DNA from: Avoscillospira sp045652125
GTDB lineage: Bacteria > Bacillota > Clostridia > Oscillospirales > Oscillospiraceae
Length of the DNA stretch: 43,286 nt
Assembly (NCBI GenBank): GCA_045652125.1
Contig: JAZRTT010000015.1
Coordinates: 1-43,286 of the forward strand
Direction of reading: 5' to 3'
The notes below the pieces were generated by a model that saw only the letters and a list, made by a program, of their open reading frames with translations, was not told the DNA's origin and did not search any database. The position numbers and the translations under genes were made by a program. This document shows positions 1 to 7,843 of this stretch, one piece after another; position 1 is the stretch's first letter, and every line of letters starts with the position of its first letter.

Positions 1-87
1 CAACAAAAAATTCTCCCCCCCGCCCCAAAAACCCGCGGCTGCGTTTTATCCACACCCCCCTGCTCCTGTCCCGCCGGTACAGGCCGA
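1..87. other. Noncoding left edge
   Basis: This short C-rich stretch lies beyond the stop of the yhaM gene. It holds a small imperfect hairpin (CCTGT...ACAGG at about 66-84) without a T-run on the minus strand, so it is not a convincing terminator. A single TTATCCACA sits at 46-54. No gene is seen. Confidence 0.5.
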
Positions 88-1023
88 TCATCCATGGTTG
101 TAAATCCGCTTCTCCAGCGCAAAGATCCGCTGGGAGAAACCGCCAACGGGGGTCTTATCGAGATTCTCCCGATAGATCTCCATCTTGGAATCGATGTTGT
201 CAATATAGCACAGAAGCTCCGCTTCGGCGCACTGGGGCACAACGGCAGCACCAAACTCCGGCTGACCATGGTGGGAGAGAATCATATGCTGCAAAAGCAT
301 GGACTTCTCTTCCGGCACATTTTGTTCTCTGCAGACCTCTGCGACCTCCTGGGCTCCCATGACCAAATGCCCAAGGAGCTGACCTTTGGCGGAATACTCC
401 GTAACCATCCCCAACTGAGAGGTAACAAACTCCTCCATCTTGGAAAAGTCATGGAGCAGTGTGCCTGCCAGCAGCAGATCCCGGTGAATCACCGGGGCAT
501 AAAGCTTTGCAAGAAAATCTGCCAACTCCAGCATATCGTGCGTATGCATCAGCAGTCCGCCCACAAATCCGTGATGGACGCTTTTGGCAGCCGGCAGCCT
601 GCAGAAGCCCTGCTCATGACGCTGAAGAAATACCCGGCAAACGCGCTTGTAATCCTCATCCTCCATCGATTCCACCAATTCCTGCACATCTGCATATCCC
701 CGGTGCAAATCCATGGGTGCTGTGGGAACCAAGGCACTTAGATCATATTCATCCTGTTCCGTTGCCAGACGAATCCGTTCCACCTTGATCTGGGGCATCC
801 CCTTGAATTCCTGAAACACCCCCTGCACCTTGACCACCTGACCGTCGTCGGCAGGGCCCAGCGGACCGGGGTAGTCCCAGACCTTGCACTCCACCGTCAT
901 GGAGGTATCTGCCAGCGCTGCTGCCAGATAGGGCTTTCCGGTGTTTGTAACCTTATTGAATACGTTTTTCAGAATATAGAACCCCGTAAAGCTGTCATTA
1001 TAGTTCAGTTCATCCAGTTTCAT
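88..1023 (-). CDS. yhaM: YhaM-family 3'-5' exoribonuclease (OB-fold plus HD domain)
   Basis: This 311-residue protein matches YhaM, a Firmicutes 3'-5' exonuclease that trims RNA and also acts on single-stranded DNA, with a cytoplasmic role in mRNA turnover. The N-terminal part (about residues 10-90) reads as an OB-fold nucleic-acid binding domain. The middle and C-terminal part is an HD metal-dependent phosphohydrolase domain: a histidine in VHHGFVGGLLMHTHDML, the paired HD in LLHDFSKMEEF, and further histidines in LSHHGQPEFG. Length fits the family (about 310-315). The ATG is preceded by GAGG at a short spacing. The gene is monocistronic in view and divergent from the hydantoinase gene. Family assignment is firm; the substrate is inferred from the family. 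Confidence 0.88.
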   Translation of the reverse strand: MKLDELNYNDSFTGFYILKNVFNKVTNTGKPYLAAALADTSMTVECKVWDYPGPLGPADDGQVVKVQGVFQEFKGMPQIKVERIRLATEQDEYDLSALVPTAPMDLHRGYADVQELVESMEDEDYKRVCRVFLQRHEQGFCRLPAAKSVHHGFVGGLLMHTHDMLELADFLAKLYAPVIHRDLLLAGTLLHDFSKMEEFVTSQLGMVTEYSAKGQLLGHLVMGAQEVAEVCREQNVPEEKSMLLQHMILSHHGQPEFGAAVVPQCAEAELLCYIDNIDSKMEIYRENLDKTPVGGFSQRIFALEKRIYNHG

Positions 1024-1053
1024 AGTAACCTCGCAAAATCTTGATTTGAATTA

Positions 1054-1082
1054 ATTATATAATAAATCTCTGCCAATCTCAA
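1054..1082 (-). promoter_or_regulatory. Promoter for yhaM
   Basis: On the minus strand TTGAGA (1077-1082) and TATAAT (1054-1059) are separated by 17 bases, a good sigma-A match about 30 bases before the yhaM start. It overlaps the region that drives the divergent hydantoinase gene. Confidence 0.65.
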
Positions 1083-1099
1083 TGGTTCTGTGATACAAT
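1070..1099 (+). promoter_or_regulatory. Candidate promoter for the hydantoinase gene
   Basis: A TACAAT -10 at 1094-1099, preceded by TG at extended -10 spacing, lies 18 bases after CTGCCA (1070-1075). The -35 is weak. The following AAAGGAGG at about 1107-1114 is a strong ribosome binding site. Confidence 0.45.
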
Positions 1100-1120
1100 G
1101 GTAAAAAAAGGAGGGATCTT

Positions 1121-2491
1121 ATGAAAACACTGTTCCGCGGCGGTACCGTCGTCTCCGGCAGCGGCATGGCCAAGCTGGATGTGCTGATTGAAAACGAAAC
1201 CATTCTGGAAGTGGGAGAAAACCTCGCCTGTGCCGATGCTGCGGTGGTGGATGTCACCGGCAAACTGCTTTTCCCCGGTTTTATCGATGGTCACACCCAC
1301 TTTGATCTGGATGTGTGCAATACCACCACCGCCGATGATTTTGTCTCCGGTACCAGAGCCGCCATCCGCGGCGGTACGACCCTCATTATCGATTTTGCCT
1401 GCCCCAATAAGGGCGAGAGTCTCCAATACGGCCTTGACCTGTGGCACAAAAAAGCCGATGGGAAGTCCTCCTGTGACTATGGTTTCCACATGACCATCGA
1501 TGACTGGAACGAGAATATTCGGGCACAACTGCCTGACATGCTGCAGGCAGGTATCTCCTCTTTCAAGATGTATATGACCTACCCGGCTATGATGATCGGC
1601 GATGGAGATATGTTCTGTGCTTTGCAGGAGCTTTGGAAATATGGCGGTATTGCCGGTGTCCATTGCGAGAATTCCGGAGTCATTGATGCTCTGATCGCAC
1701 AGGCAAAACAAGCAGGTCAGCTCTCCCCTGCCAATCACCCGATCACCAGACCCAATGCCTTGGAGGCAGAGGCCGTTGCAAGCCTGCTGCGAATGGCACA
1801 GGTGGCAAAGGTGCCTGTCATCATCGTACATCTGTCCACAAAAGAGGCTCTGGAAGAAGTCGCGGCCGCCAGAGCCAGAGGGCAAACAGTATACGTAGAA
1901 AGCTGCCCCCATTATCTGCTGCTGGATGACCGCGTTTATGGGCAGGAATATCGGGAAGCTGCCAAATATGTCTGTGCACCGCCTTTGCGGACAATAGCCG
2001 ATCAGGAAGCCCTCTGGCAGGCTTTGGCCGACGGCACTATCCAAACCATCGCCACGGATCACTGCAGCTTTACCCTTGCACAAAAGGATGCCGGTCGGGA
2101 GGATTTCACCAAGATTCCCGGCGGTCTGCCCGGTGTGGAGACCAGAGGCATTTTGCTCTGGTCGGAGGGCGTTGCCAAGGGAAGGCTCACCGCCTCTCAG
2201 ATGTGCAGGCTCCTTTCGGAAAATGCCGCCAAGCTCTACGGTGTCTATCCCAAAAAGGGTGTCATCGCCCCGGGTGCAGATGCAGATCTGGTCATCCTTG
2301 ATCCCAATGCCGCAGGCGTCCTGACTGCAGAAGGTCAGCCCTCCAAAGCAGACTACTGCCCCTATGAGGGATTGGAGACTTCCGGCGCCATTGAGCAGGT
2401 GTATCTGCGAGGACAGTTGGCGGTGCATCACGGCAAAATTCTGATGGAGCCCGTTGGCAGATACATTCCCAGAACCCCTTGCGTTTTATAA
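1121..2491 (+). CDS. hydA: Dihydropyrimidinase / D-hydantoinase family amidohydrolase
   Basis: The 456-residue protein is a metal-dependent cyclic amidohydrolase of the dihydropyrimidinase/hydantoinase/allantoinase group, which opens cyclic ureide or diamide rings. The binuclear metal site is visible in order: GHTHFD (about residue 57), the lysine that is normally carboxylated in FKMYMTYP (about 149), VHCENS (about 181), VHLST (about 237) and TDHCSF (about 314). Length is typical. AAAGGAGG stands about 6 bases before the ATG. It stands alone between yhaM and glyA, with no transporter or carbamoylase beside it, so the physiological substrate (dihydrouracil, hydantoin or another) cannot be read from context. 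The gene symbol is a family guess. Confidence 0.82.
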   Translation: MKTLFRGGTVVSGSGMAKLDVLIENETILEVGENLACADAAVVDVTGKLLFPGFIDGHTHFDLDVCNTTTADDFVSGTRAAIRGGTTLIIDFACPNKGESLQYGLDLWHKKADGKSSCDYGFHMTIDDWNENIRAQLPDMLQAGISSFKMYMTYPAMMIGDGDMFCALQELWKYGGIAGVHCENSGVIDALIAQAKQAGQLSPANHPITRPNALEAEAVASLLRMAQVAKVPVIIVHLSTKEALEEVAAARARGQTVYVESCPHYLLLDDRVYGQEYREAAKYVCAPPLRTIADQEALWQALADGTIQTIATDHCSFTLAQKDAGREDFTKIPGGLPGVETRGILLWSEGVAKGRLTASQMCRLLSENAAKLYGVYPKKGVIAPGADADLVILDPNAAGVLTAEGQPSKADYCPYEGLETSGAIEQVYLRGQLAVHHGKILMEPVGRYIPRTPCVL

Positions 2492-2494
2492 AGG

Positions 2495-2530
2495 AAGCAG
2501 CGTGTTCCCATCGGAACACGCTGCTTTTAT
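2495..2530 (+). terminator. Rho-independent terminator between hydA and glyA
   Basis: Perfect 14-bp stem (2495-2508 with 2513-2526) around a CATC loop, then TTAT. The two genes converge here. The T-run favours the plus strand; the minus side has only CCTTT after the stem, so it may also serve glyA weakly. Confidence 0.85.
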
Positions 2531-2533
2531 CTC

Positions 2534-3790
2534 TTATTCATACAGGGGGTACTTATTGGTCAGGGCAATGACCTCCCGCTTGATCTCTTCTTCGTCATGC
2601 TGGAAGTCCTTGGCGGCCTTGCAGATCAGCTCGCCGATCTTCTTCATATCGTCGGTGTTCATGCCGCGGGTCGTGACGGCAGGAGTTCCGATGCGCACGC
2701 CGCTGGTATAGGCAGGCTTCTGGGGGTCATTGGGGATCGCGTTTTTGTTGACGGTGATGTGCACCTCGTCCAGACGGGTCTCCAGCTCCTTGCCGGTAAT
2801 GCCCAGACTCCGCAGGTCAGCGACCATCAGGTGATTGTCGGTACCGCCGGTGACCAGATCCATGCCGTTTTCCATAAGGCTCTCTGCCAGAGCTGCAGCA
2901 TTTTCCACGATGTTGTGGGCATATTTCTTGAATTCCGGGGTATTGGCTTCTTTGAGGCAGACAGCCTTGGAGGCGATCACGTGCATGAGCGGACCGCCCT
3001 GTGTGCCGGGGAACACGCCGGAGTTCAGCTTTTTGGCATATTCTTCGTTGTTGGTCAAAATCAGGCCGCCGCGGGGACCTCTCAGAGACTTGTGGGTGGT
3101 GGTGGTGACCACATCGGCATAGGGCACGGGGCTCATGTGCGCACCGCCGGCAACCAAACCGGCAATGTGTGCCATATCCACCATAAACAGAGCGCCGTTC
3201 TTGTGGGCGATCTCTGCCATAATCTTAAAATCGATGGCACGAGGGTAAGAAGAAGCGCCGGCAACCAGAAGCTTGGGCTGATTCTTCTTCACCACATCTT
3301 CCACATAGTTATAATCCAGCAGACCGGTGGCAGGGTTGACACCATAGCCGATGGCCTGATAGTACTTGCCGGACATGTTCACAGGAGCGCCATGAGTCAG
3401 ATGACCGCCGCAGGCCAGGTTCATACCCACCAGCGTATCACCGGGCTGCAGCAGAGCGGCATAGACAGCCAAATTGGCCTGGGCACCGGAGTGGGGCTGG
3501 ACGTTGGCGAACTCTGCACCGAACAGATCCTTGGCTCTCTGGATGCAGATCCGCTCCACATCGTCCACATGGACACAGCCGCCGTAATAGCGCTTACCGG
3601 GCAGACCCTCGGCATATTTATTGGTCAAAATGGTGCCCATAGCGGCGATGACCGCAGGAGAAGCAATGTTTTCGGAAGCGATCAGTTCGATATTTCTACG
3701 CTGACGGATCAGTTCATCAAACATCAGATCGGCGATCTCGGGATCATAGTCCTTCAGAAAGCAAATGGTGTGGGCATTGTTCTTATACAT
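2534..3790 (-). CDS. glyA: Serine hydroxymethyltransferase
   Basis: This 418-residue PLP enzyme interconverts serine plus tetrahydrofolate with glycine plus methylene-tetrahydrofolate, feeding one-carbon metabolism. Diagnostic motifs are IELIASENIASPAV near residue 35, the GKRYYGG segment, the PLP lysine in TTTTHKSLRGPRGG (about 228), and FPGTQGGP. Length is normal. GAGGA lies about 11 bases before the ATG. The transcript begins with a glycine riboswitch and terminator, so glycine level sets expression. Because glycine normally turns such switches on, the enzyme probably runs in the glycine-consuming direction when the switch is open; that is inference. Confidence 0.96.
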   Translation of the reverse strand: MYKNNAHTICFLKDYDPEIADLMFDELIRQRRNIELIASENIASPAVIAAMGTILTNKYAEGLPGKRYYGGCVHVDDVERICIQRAKDLFGAEFANVQPHSGAQANLAVYAALLQPGDTLVGMNLACGGHLTHGAPVNMSGKYYQAIGYGVNPATGLLDYNYVEDVVKKNQPKLLVAGASSYPRAIDFKIMAEIAHKNGALFMVDMAHIAGLVAGGAHMSPVPYADVVTTTTHKSLRGPRGGLILTNNEEYAKKLNSGVFPGTQGGPLMHVIASKAVCLKEANTPEFKKYAHNIVENAAALAESLMENGMDLVTGGTDNHLMVADLRSLGITGKELETRLDEVHITVNKNAIPNDPQKPAYTSGVRIGTPAVTTRGMNTDDMKKIGELICKAAKDFQHDEEEIKREVIALTNKYPLYE

Positions 3791-3819
3791 GGTACAGTCC
3801 TCATTTCTGTTGATTTACA

Positions 3820-3848
3820 AAAATAAAATCCCGGCGAACTCTGCCGGG
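3820..3848 (-). terminator. Riboswitch-controlled terminator in the glyA leader
   Basis: On the minus strand a 6-bp GC stem (CCCGGC with GCCGGG, 3843-3848 and 3830-3835) with a 7-base loop is followed directly by ATTTTATTTT. It lies between the glycine aptamer and the glyA start and is the likely expression platform. Confidence 0.78.
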
Positions 3849-3875
3849 ACAAACGCAATCTTTTCCAAAAAGAAG

Positions 3876-3968
3876 CTGTCTCTGTCCTTTTGCCTGAGAG
3901 ATTCGGCTTTCGCCTTGCACCTTCGGCACTCACAATGAGATTCTCCAGAGTTTCCTATTCCGACAGTT
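3876..3968 (-). ncRNA. Glycine riboswitch aptamer
   Basis: Read on the minus strand, the leader carries the hallmarks of the gcvT-type glycine riboswitch: AACTCTGGAG, then GAGTGCCGAAGGTGCAA, then ATCTCTCAGGCAAAAGGACAGAGAC. One complete aptamer is visible, followed by an intrinsic terminator, rather than the classical tandem pair. A second full aptamer is not apparent on either side. It is placed between a consensus promoter and glyA. Confidence 0.93.
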
Positions 3969-4019
3969 ACCACACGGCTTCTGCCGAAAATCAACGGTTA
4001 CTTTTCAATTGTTACATTC

Positions 4020-4047
4020 ATTATATCCCTTTTTGCCTTAATGTCAA
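4020..4047 (-). promoter_or_regulatory. Promoter for the glyA riboswitch transcript
   Basis: Minus strand TTGACA (4042-4047) and TATAAT (4020-4025) with a 16-base spacer; both hexamers are consensus. Transcription would start about 45 bases before the aptamer. Confidence 0.82.
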
Positions 4048-4132
4048 CACTTTAGGGAATATAACCGTAATTTTGTCAATTACGCACACTTTTTCTTCCA
4101 AATTCTCCCATATCCTTGGGCAATCGGAAAAG

Positions 4133-4162
4133 ACCCCACACCGGAACCGGCCGGTGTGGGGT
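4133..4162 (-). terminator. Terminator after thrS
   Basis: Perfect 12-bp stem (ACCCCACACCGG with its complement, 4133-4144 and 4151-4162), 6-base loop, then CTTTTCC on the minus strand, eight bases after the thrS stop. Confidence 0.82.
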
Positions 4163-4169
4163 TCTGTTC

Positions 4170-5960
4170 TTATTTTTTCAGCTTTCCGTCCACGGTTTCC
4201 TTCAGCATGGCTTCAAAAGCCTCGAAGGACATGGCACCCAGGTCGCCGTCCACCCGGTTGGTGGGGGAAACGGTGCCGTTTTCCATATCCCGGTCGCCCA
4301 CCACGACCATATAAGGAACCTTTTCCAAACGAGCTTCCCGAAGCTTCTTGCCCACCTTTTCGTTGCGGAAGTCCACTTCTGTGCGGAAGCCCTGCAGGTT
4401 CAGCTTCCGGGACATTTCGGCGCAGTAGTCAAAGGCGCGGTCGGTAACGGGCAGAAAACGAACCTGCTCCGATGCCATCCACGTAGGCAGAGCGCCGGCG
4501 TACCGCTCGATAAGGTAAGCCAGGGTGCGCTCGTAGCAGCCCAGAGAAGTGCGGTGAATAATATAAGGCAGAGCCTTTTCGCCGTTCTCGTCAATATAAT
4601 ACATACCGAACTTCTCAGCCAGAAGCATATCGATCTGGATGGTGACGATGGTATCTTCCTTGCCAAAGACGTTCTTATACTGGATATCCAGCTTGGGGCC
4701 GTAGAAAGCGGCTTCGTCGATGCCCACTTCGTAATCCACGCCAAGATCATCCAGGATCTGAGCCATGGCTTCCTGGGCAGCAGTCCATTGCTCGGCAGTA
4801 CCTTCATACTTGGCCGTATTGTTGGGAACCCATTGGGAGAACCGGAAGGTGCAGTTTTCCAGCATGCCCACAGTATCCAGAATATACTTGGCCAAGTCCA
4901 GACAGCCCTTGAATTCCTCAGCCAGCTGATCGGGACGCAGGACCAGATGACCCTCGGAAATGGTAAACTGACGGACACGAATCAAGCCGTGCATCTCGCC
5001 GGAGTCCTCGTTGCGGAAGAGCGTGGAAGTTTCACCCAAACGCATGGGCAGGTCACGGTAAGACCGCTGGCGGTTCAGATAGACCTGATACTGGAAGGGA
5101 CAGGTCATGGGACGCAGGGCGAAGCACTCCTTGGTCTCATCATCGGGGTCGCCCAGAATGAACATGCCCTCCCGGTAGTGATCCCAGTGACCGGAGATCT
5201 TATAAAGGTCGCTCTTGGCCATGAGAGGGGTCTTGGTCAGCAGATAGCCACGCTTCTGCTCTTCATCTTCCACCCAGCGCTGCAGGATCTGGACCGTTCT
5301 TGCACCCTTGGGCAGGAGAATGGGCAGGCCTTGGCCCACCACATCCACAGTCGTGAAGTATTCCAGTTCACGGCCCAGCTTGTTGTGGTCCCGCTTCAGA
5401 GCCTCTTCTCTCTGAGCGATATACTCGTCCAGCTCTTCCTTCTTGGGGAAAGCCACGCCGTAGATACGCTGCAGCATTTTACGGTTGGAATCGCCGCGCC
5501 AGTAAGCGCCGGTGCAGGAAGTCAGCTTTACAGCATTCCCCTTGATGCGGCCGGTGGAATCCAGATGAGGGCCGGCGCACAGGTCCACAAAATCGCCCTG
5601 CTGATAGAAGGAAATGACGGCATCTTCCGGCAGATCGTTGATCAGCTCTACCTTATAAGGCTCGTCCTTCTCTTCCATAAACTTGATAGCTTCGGCACGG
5701 GGCAGCTCAAACCGCTCCAGCTTCAGCTTTTCCTTGCAGATCTTCCGCATTTCGCCTTCCAGCTTTTCCAGATCCTCCTGGGTGAAGCTCTGGACACTGT
5801 CAAAATCGTAGTAGAAGCCGTTTTCGATGGCAGGGCCGATAGCCAGCTTCACATTGGGCCACAACCGTTTGACGGCCTGAGCCAACACGTGGGAACAGGT
5901 ATGCCAATAGGTCTTGCGGTATTGCTCATTTTCAAAGGTATACAAATTTTCTTCGCTCAT
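4170..5960 (-). CDS. thrS: Threonyl-tRNA synthetase, short form without TGS domain
   Basis: Class II aminoacyl-tRNA synthetase that charges tRNA-Thr. I place the start at the ATG at 5960, giving 596 residues, because AAGGAGG lies 8-9 bases upstream and the 12 residues before it are unlike the family. The protein begins almost at the editing domain: HxxxH at about residues 20-24 and CAGPH at about 128-132, so the N-terminal TGS domain of the usual (about 640-residue) enzyme is missing. The catalytic core is divergent: LRPMTCPFQYQVY instead of the usual MNCPGH type, and RVRQFTISEGHLV instead of FTQDDAHIF. The three zinc ligands (Cys in MTCP, His in SEGHL, His in IHRTSLG) are kept, and the anticodon-binding domain is present. 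Expression is under a Thr T-box. Confidence 0.93.
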   Translation of the reverse strand: MSEENLYTFENEQYRKTYWHTCSHVLAQAVKRLWPNVKLAIGPAIENGFYYDFDSVQSFTQEDLEKLEGEMRKICKEKLKLERFELPRAEAIKFMEEKDEPYKVELINDLPEDAVISFYQQGDFVDLCAGPHLDSTGRIKGNAVKLTSCTGAYWRGDSNRKMLQRIYGVAFPKKEELDEYIAQREEALKRDHNKLGRELEYFTTVDVVGQGLPILLPKGARTVQILQRWVEDEEQKRGYLLTKTPLMAKSDLYKISGHWDHYREGMFILGDPDDETKECFALRPMTCPFQYQVYLNRQRSYRDLPMRLGETSTLFRNEDSGEMHGLIRVRQFTISEGHLVLRPDQLAEEFKGCLDLAKYILDTVGMLENCTFRFSQWVPNNTAKYEGTAEQWTAAQEAMAQILDDLGVDYEVGIDEAAFYGPKLDIQYKNVFGKEDTIVTIQIDMLLAEKFGMYYIDENGEKALPYIIHRTSLGCYERTLAYLIERYAGALPTWMASEQVRFLPVTDRAFDYCAEMSRKLNLQGFRTEVDFRNEKVGKKLREARLEKVPYMVVVGDRDMENGTVSPTNRVDGDLGAMSFEAFEAMLKETVDGKLKK

Positions 5961-5987
5961 GATTGTTGCCTCCTTACAATTTTGGGG

Positions 5988-6240
5988 CAGAAACAAAAGA
6001 ATCCCACCCCTGAAAATTCAGGGGTGGGATACAATTGCTGTATTCCACGGTTCCACCCTGCTTGCAGTTGTAAACTGCCGCTCGTCGCCTCTGTAACGGG
6101 AGGACCCGTCGCCCCTTATTTCGGAGCGCAGCTCGGAAGTGGTAAACGCTGACACCTTTGGCAGACATCCTTGCAGCCGATGGGACATCCTCTCTGGGCC
6201 GGTATGACAGGCTCATTTCTTCGTCTTTGCTTGTTTTCCA
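5988..6240 (-). ncRNA. T-box leader (threonine) upstream of thrS
   Basis: The minus-strand leader contains the T-box core AGGGTGGAACCGTGG (6045-6059) and, downstream, a terminator with a 14-bp stem (6001-6014 and 6017-6030) followed by TCTTTTGTTT. Upstream lies a stem I region with GAGAGGATG and a CGGCTGCAAGG-type distal loop. The likely specifier triplet is ACC (complement of 6141-6143, in GTTTACCACTTCC), which fits threonine and the downstream gene. Uncharged tRNA-Thr would favour the antiterminator and thrS expression. The family is certain; the specifier position is inferred by alignment with the Cys T-box in this window. Confidence 0.92.
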
Positions 6241-6244
6241 TGAA

Positions 6245-6273
6245 AATATAACATGTTTTTTCTCTGATGTCAA
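6245..6273 (-). promoter_or_regulatory. Promoter for the thrS T-box transcript
   Basis: Minus strand TTGACA (6268-6273), 17-base spacer, TATATT (6245-6250): a near-consensus sigma-A promoter directly before the T-box leader. Confidence 0.85.
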
Positions 6274-6436
6274 ATAATTTATAATAATTACATTATGTGA
6301 ACCAATTTGTAACTTTTTTCAATATCTAGTGTAAAAAAAGAGCCTAAAATACAGATATATAGTGGCGTTTCCAATTATTGCCATTATTTGTAAACCTGAA
6401 AAAAGTTGTCGAAATCGCACTTTTTTCGCCTAGGGC
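6274..6436. other. AT-rich intergenic spacer between divergent promoters
   Basis: An AT-rich stretch between the thrS promoter and the promoter of the 3D-domain gene. I see no ORF, known riboswitch core or strong hairpin in it. Confidence 0.5.
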
Positions 6437-6464
6437 TTGACTTTTTTTATTTATTTGTTATAAT
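6437..6464 (+). promoter_or_regulatory. Promoter for the 3D-domain protein gene
   Basis: TTGACT (6437-6442) and TATAAT (6459-6464) with a 16-base, T-rich spacer. The roughly 90-base 5' UTR that follows holds only a small GTTAC/GTAAC hairpin and an AAAGGAGG ribosome binding site. Confidence 0.78.
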
Positions 6465-6562
6465 GTCAATTACTCGCACTATACACATTTTTAGTTACCG
6501 TTTTGTAACCACTCGATACTTTTTCTTTTCAGAACTCATCTCACAGGAAAGGAGGCCCTCTG

Positions 6563-7690
6563 ATGCACACCATTAAACAATTTGTTACGGCAAAAACAAG
6601 GCGAATGATGGCGTTCCGCCGATTGGCTCTGGTCATTCTTTTGGCCACCACGATTTTGCTTTTGGCCCTTCCTGCTTTTGCACAGACCAAGTACGTGATC
6701 ACCGACGGTGACAATGTGATCGTATGCCTGTCTACCAGCTCCGATCCTCAGGAAGTCATCAAAGAGGCCGGTCTGGAACTGGGTGAATCCGATACCTATA
6801 CAACACAATTGGGCAACGGTGTTGCCGAGATCCATATCAACAGAATCCAGATGATCTCCGTCAGAGAACGCGGGCAGGTCTACGTGGTCGGTTCCTATGG
6901 CGGCACGGTTTCCGATGTGCTGGCCTCTTTGGATATCACCTTGTCCGATTCCGACGTGCTTTCCTGCGGTCTGGACACCCAGACCTATGACGGCATGACC
7001 ATTGCGATCACCCGAGTTACCCATGAGACTCATGAGTATGACGAGGTGATCCCCTATGGCACCAGAGTTTTTGAAGACAGCTCTCTTGCCCCCGGCGATG
7101 AAAAGCTTCTGTTGGAGGGTTCTGAGGGTTTGACCCACTATGTGGCGCAGATCACCTATGAAGATGGAGTGGAAGTTGACCGCGCTATTTCCTCCCAACA
7201 GATGGTCACCGCTCCGCAGGATGCTATTGTGCTCCGCGGCGTGGATCGTTCCGTGATGGATCAAACTTACACCAACGTGGAGGACTATATTGTTTCCACA
7301 GACTGGTACCGTTACTCACCGCCTACCCCCGAAGAAGCTGCCGCAGCGGGAGAAGAAAAGCTGGTTCCCGGCACAGAACTGTCCTACCATGCAGCAGTAC
7401 AGTTTGAAGCCACCGCTTACACCTGCAACAGTCCCAATTACCTGGGCGACGGCCGTACCTTTACCGGAACCCCCGCCCGTGTCGGTGCTATTGCTGTGGA
7501 TCCCCGGGTCATTCCTTTGGGAACTAAAATGTACATCGCCTCGGCTGACGGAGAATACATCTACGGTTACTGCGTCGCAGAAGATACCGGCGCTCTCATT
7601 CAGGGCAACATCGTGGATCTGTACTACAACACCCATGATGAATGTATGAACTTCGGCCGCAGAGACATTATTATTTATTTCCTTGACTGA
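6563..7690 (+). CDS. Secreted 3D-domain protein (YabE/YocH-like cell-wall hydrolase)
   Basis: The 375-residue product has a basic N-terminus, a hydrophobic segment at about residues 22-38 and an AFA-Q junction that looks like a signal peptidase site, so it is probably exported. The middle (about 45-240) resembles the ubiquitin-like DUF348 and G5 region seen in YabE and RpfB-like proteins. The C-terminus (about 283-375) is a 3D domain: EATAYTC at its start, then DPRVIPLGTKMYI and VAEDTGALIQGNIVDLYY, which contain the three conserved aspartates. Family members are resuscitation-factor-like peptidoglycan lytic enzymes; cleavage specificity is not readable here. AAAGGAGG fixes the start. It is monocistronic, ending at a strong terminator. 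Confidence 0.83.
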   Translation: MHTIKQFVTAKTRRMMAFRRLALVILLATTILLLALPAFAQTKYVITDGDNVIVCLSTSSDPQEVIKEAGLELGESDTYTTQLGNGVAEIHINRIQMISVRERGQVYVVGSYGGTVSDVLASLDITLSDSDVLSCGLDTQTYDGMTIAITRVTHETHEYDEVIPYGTRVFEDSSLAPGDEKLLLEGSEGLTHYVAQITYEDGVEVDRAISSQQMVTAPQDAIVLRGVDRSVMDQTYTNVEDYIVSTDWYRYSPPTPEEAAAAGEEKLVPGTELSYHAAVQFEATAYTCNSPNYLGDGRTFTGTPARVGAIAVDPRVIPLGTKMYIASADGEYIYGYCVAEDTGALIQGNIVDLYYNTHDECMNFGRRDIIIYFLD

Positions 7691-7693
7691 CAT

Positions 7694-7730
7694 AAACGCT
7701 CCGAACCTGAAGGTTCGGAGCGTTTTTTAT
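7694..7730 (+). terminator. Terminator after the 3D-domain gene
   Basis: Perfect 14-bp stem (7694-7707 with 7712-7725), TGAA loop, ending in a T-run and TTAT. It begins 4 bases after the stop codon. Confidence 0.92.
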
Positions 7731-7769
7731 AACGGTGCCGGTAAGTTGACCGCTTTCCGGCACCGTTAT
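7729..7769. repeat. Second perfect inverted repeat before the helicase gene
   Basis: Arms ATAACGGTGCCGG (7729-7741) and its exact complement (7757-7769) flank a 15-base loop, directly after the terminator and just before the helicase promoter. A tail of ATATTTCC makes it a weak second terminator at best. It might also be an operator or a small repeat. Confidence 0.75.
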
Positions 7770-7782
7770 ATTTCCCCGTTTA

Positions 7783-7811
7783 TTGCAAAATCGGTCTGCA
7801 CCTGCTATAAT
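7783..7811 (+). promoter_or_regulatory. Promoter for the DEAD-box helicase gene
   Basis: TTGCAA (7783-7788), 17-base spacer, TATAAT (7806-7811). Transcription would start about 25 bases before the ATG, leaving a short leader with a modest AAAGGA ribosome binding site. Confidence 0.8.
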
Positions 7812-7843
7812 AATGAAAAATTTAATCACAAAGGAACATTTTT

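Noticed and set aside
46..54. TTATCCACA, a perfect DnaA box
   Set aside because: Single copy with no AT-rich unwinding region or dnaA/dnaN nearby; one such 9-mer is expected by chance. The same applies to TTATTCACA at 12348-12356.
4116..6152. 678-codon open frame on the plus strand across thrS
   Set aside because: Antisense to a clear ThrRS with T-box and promoter; its translation lacks domains and is rich in unlikely composition.
5974..6273. 99-codon minus-strand frame before thrS
   Set aside because: It lies wholly within the Thr T-box leader, which explains the conservation and structure.
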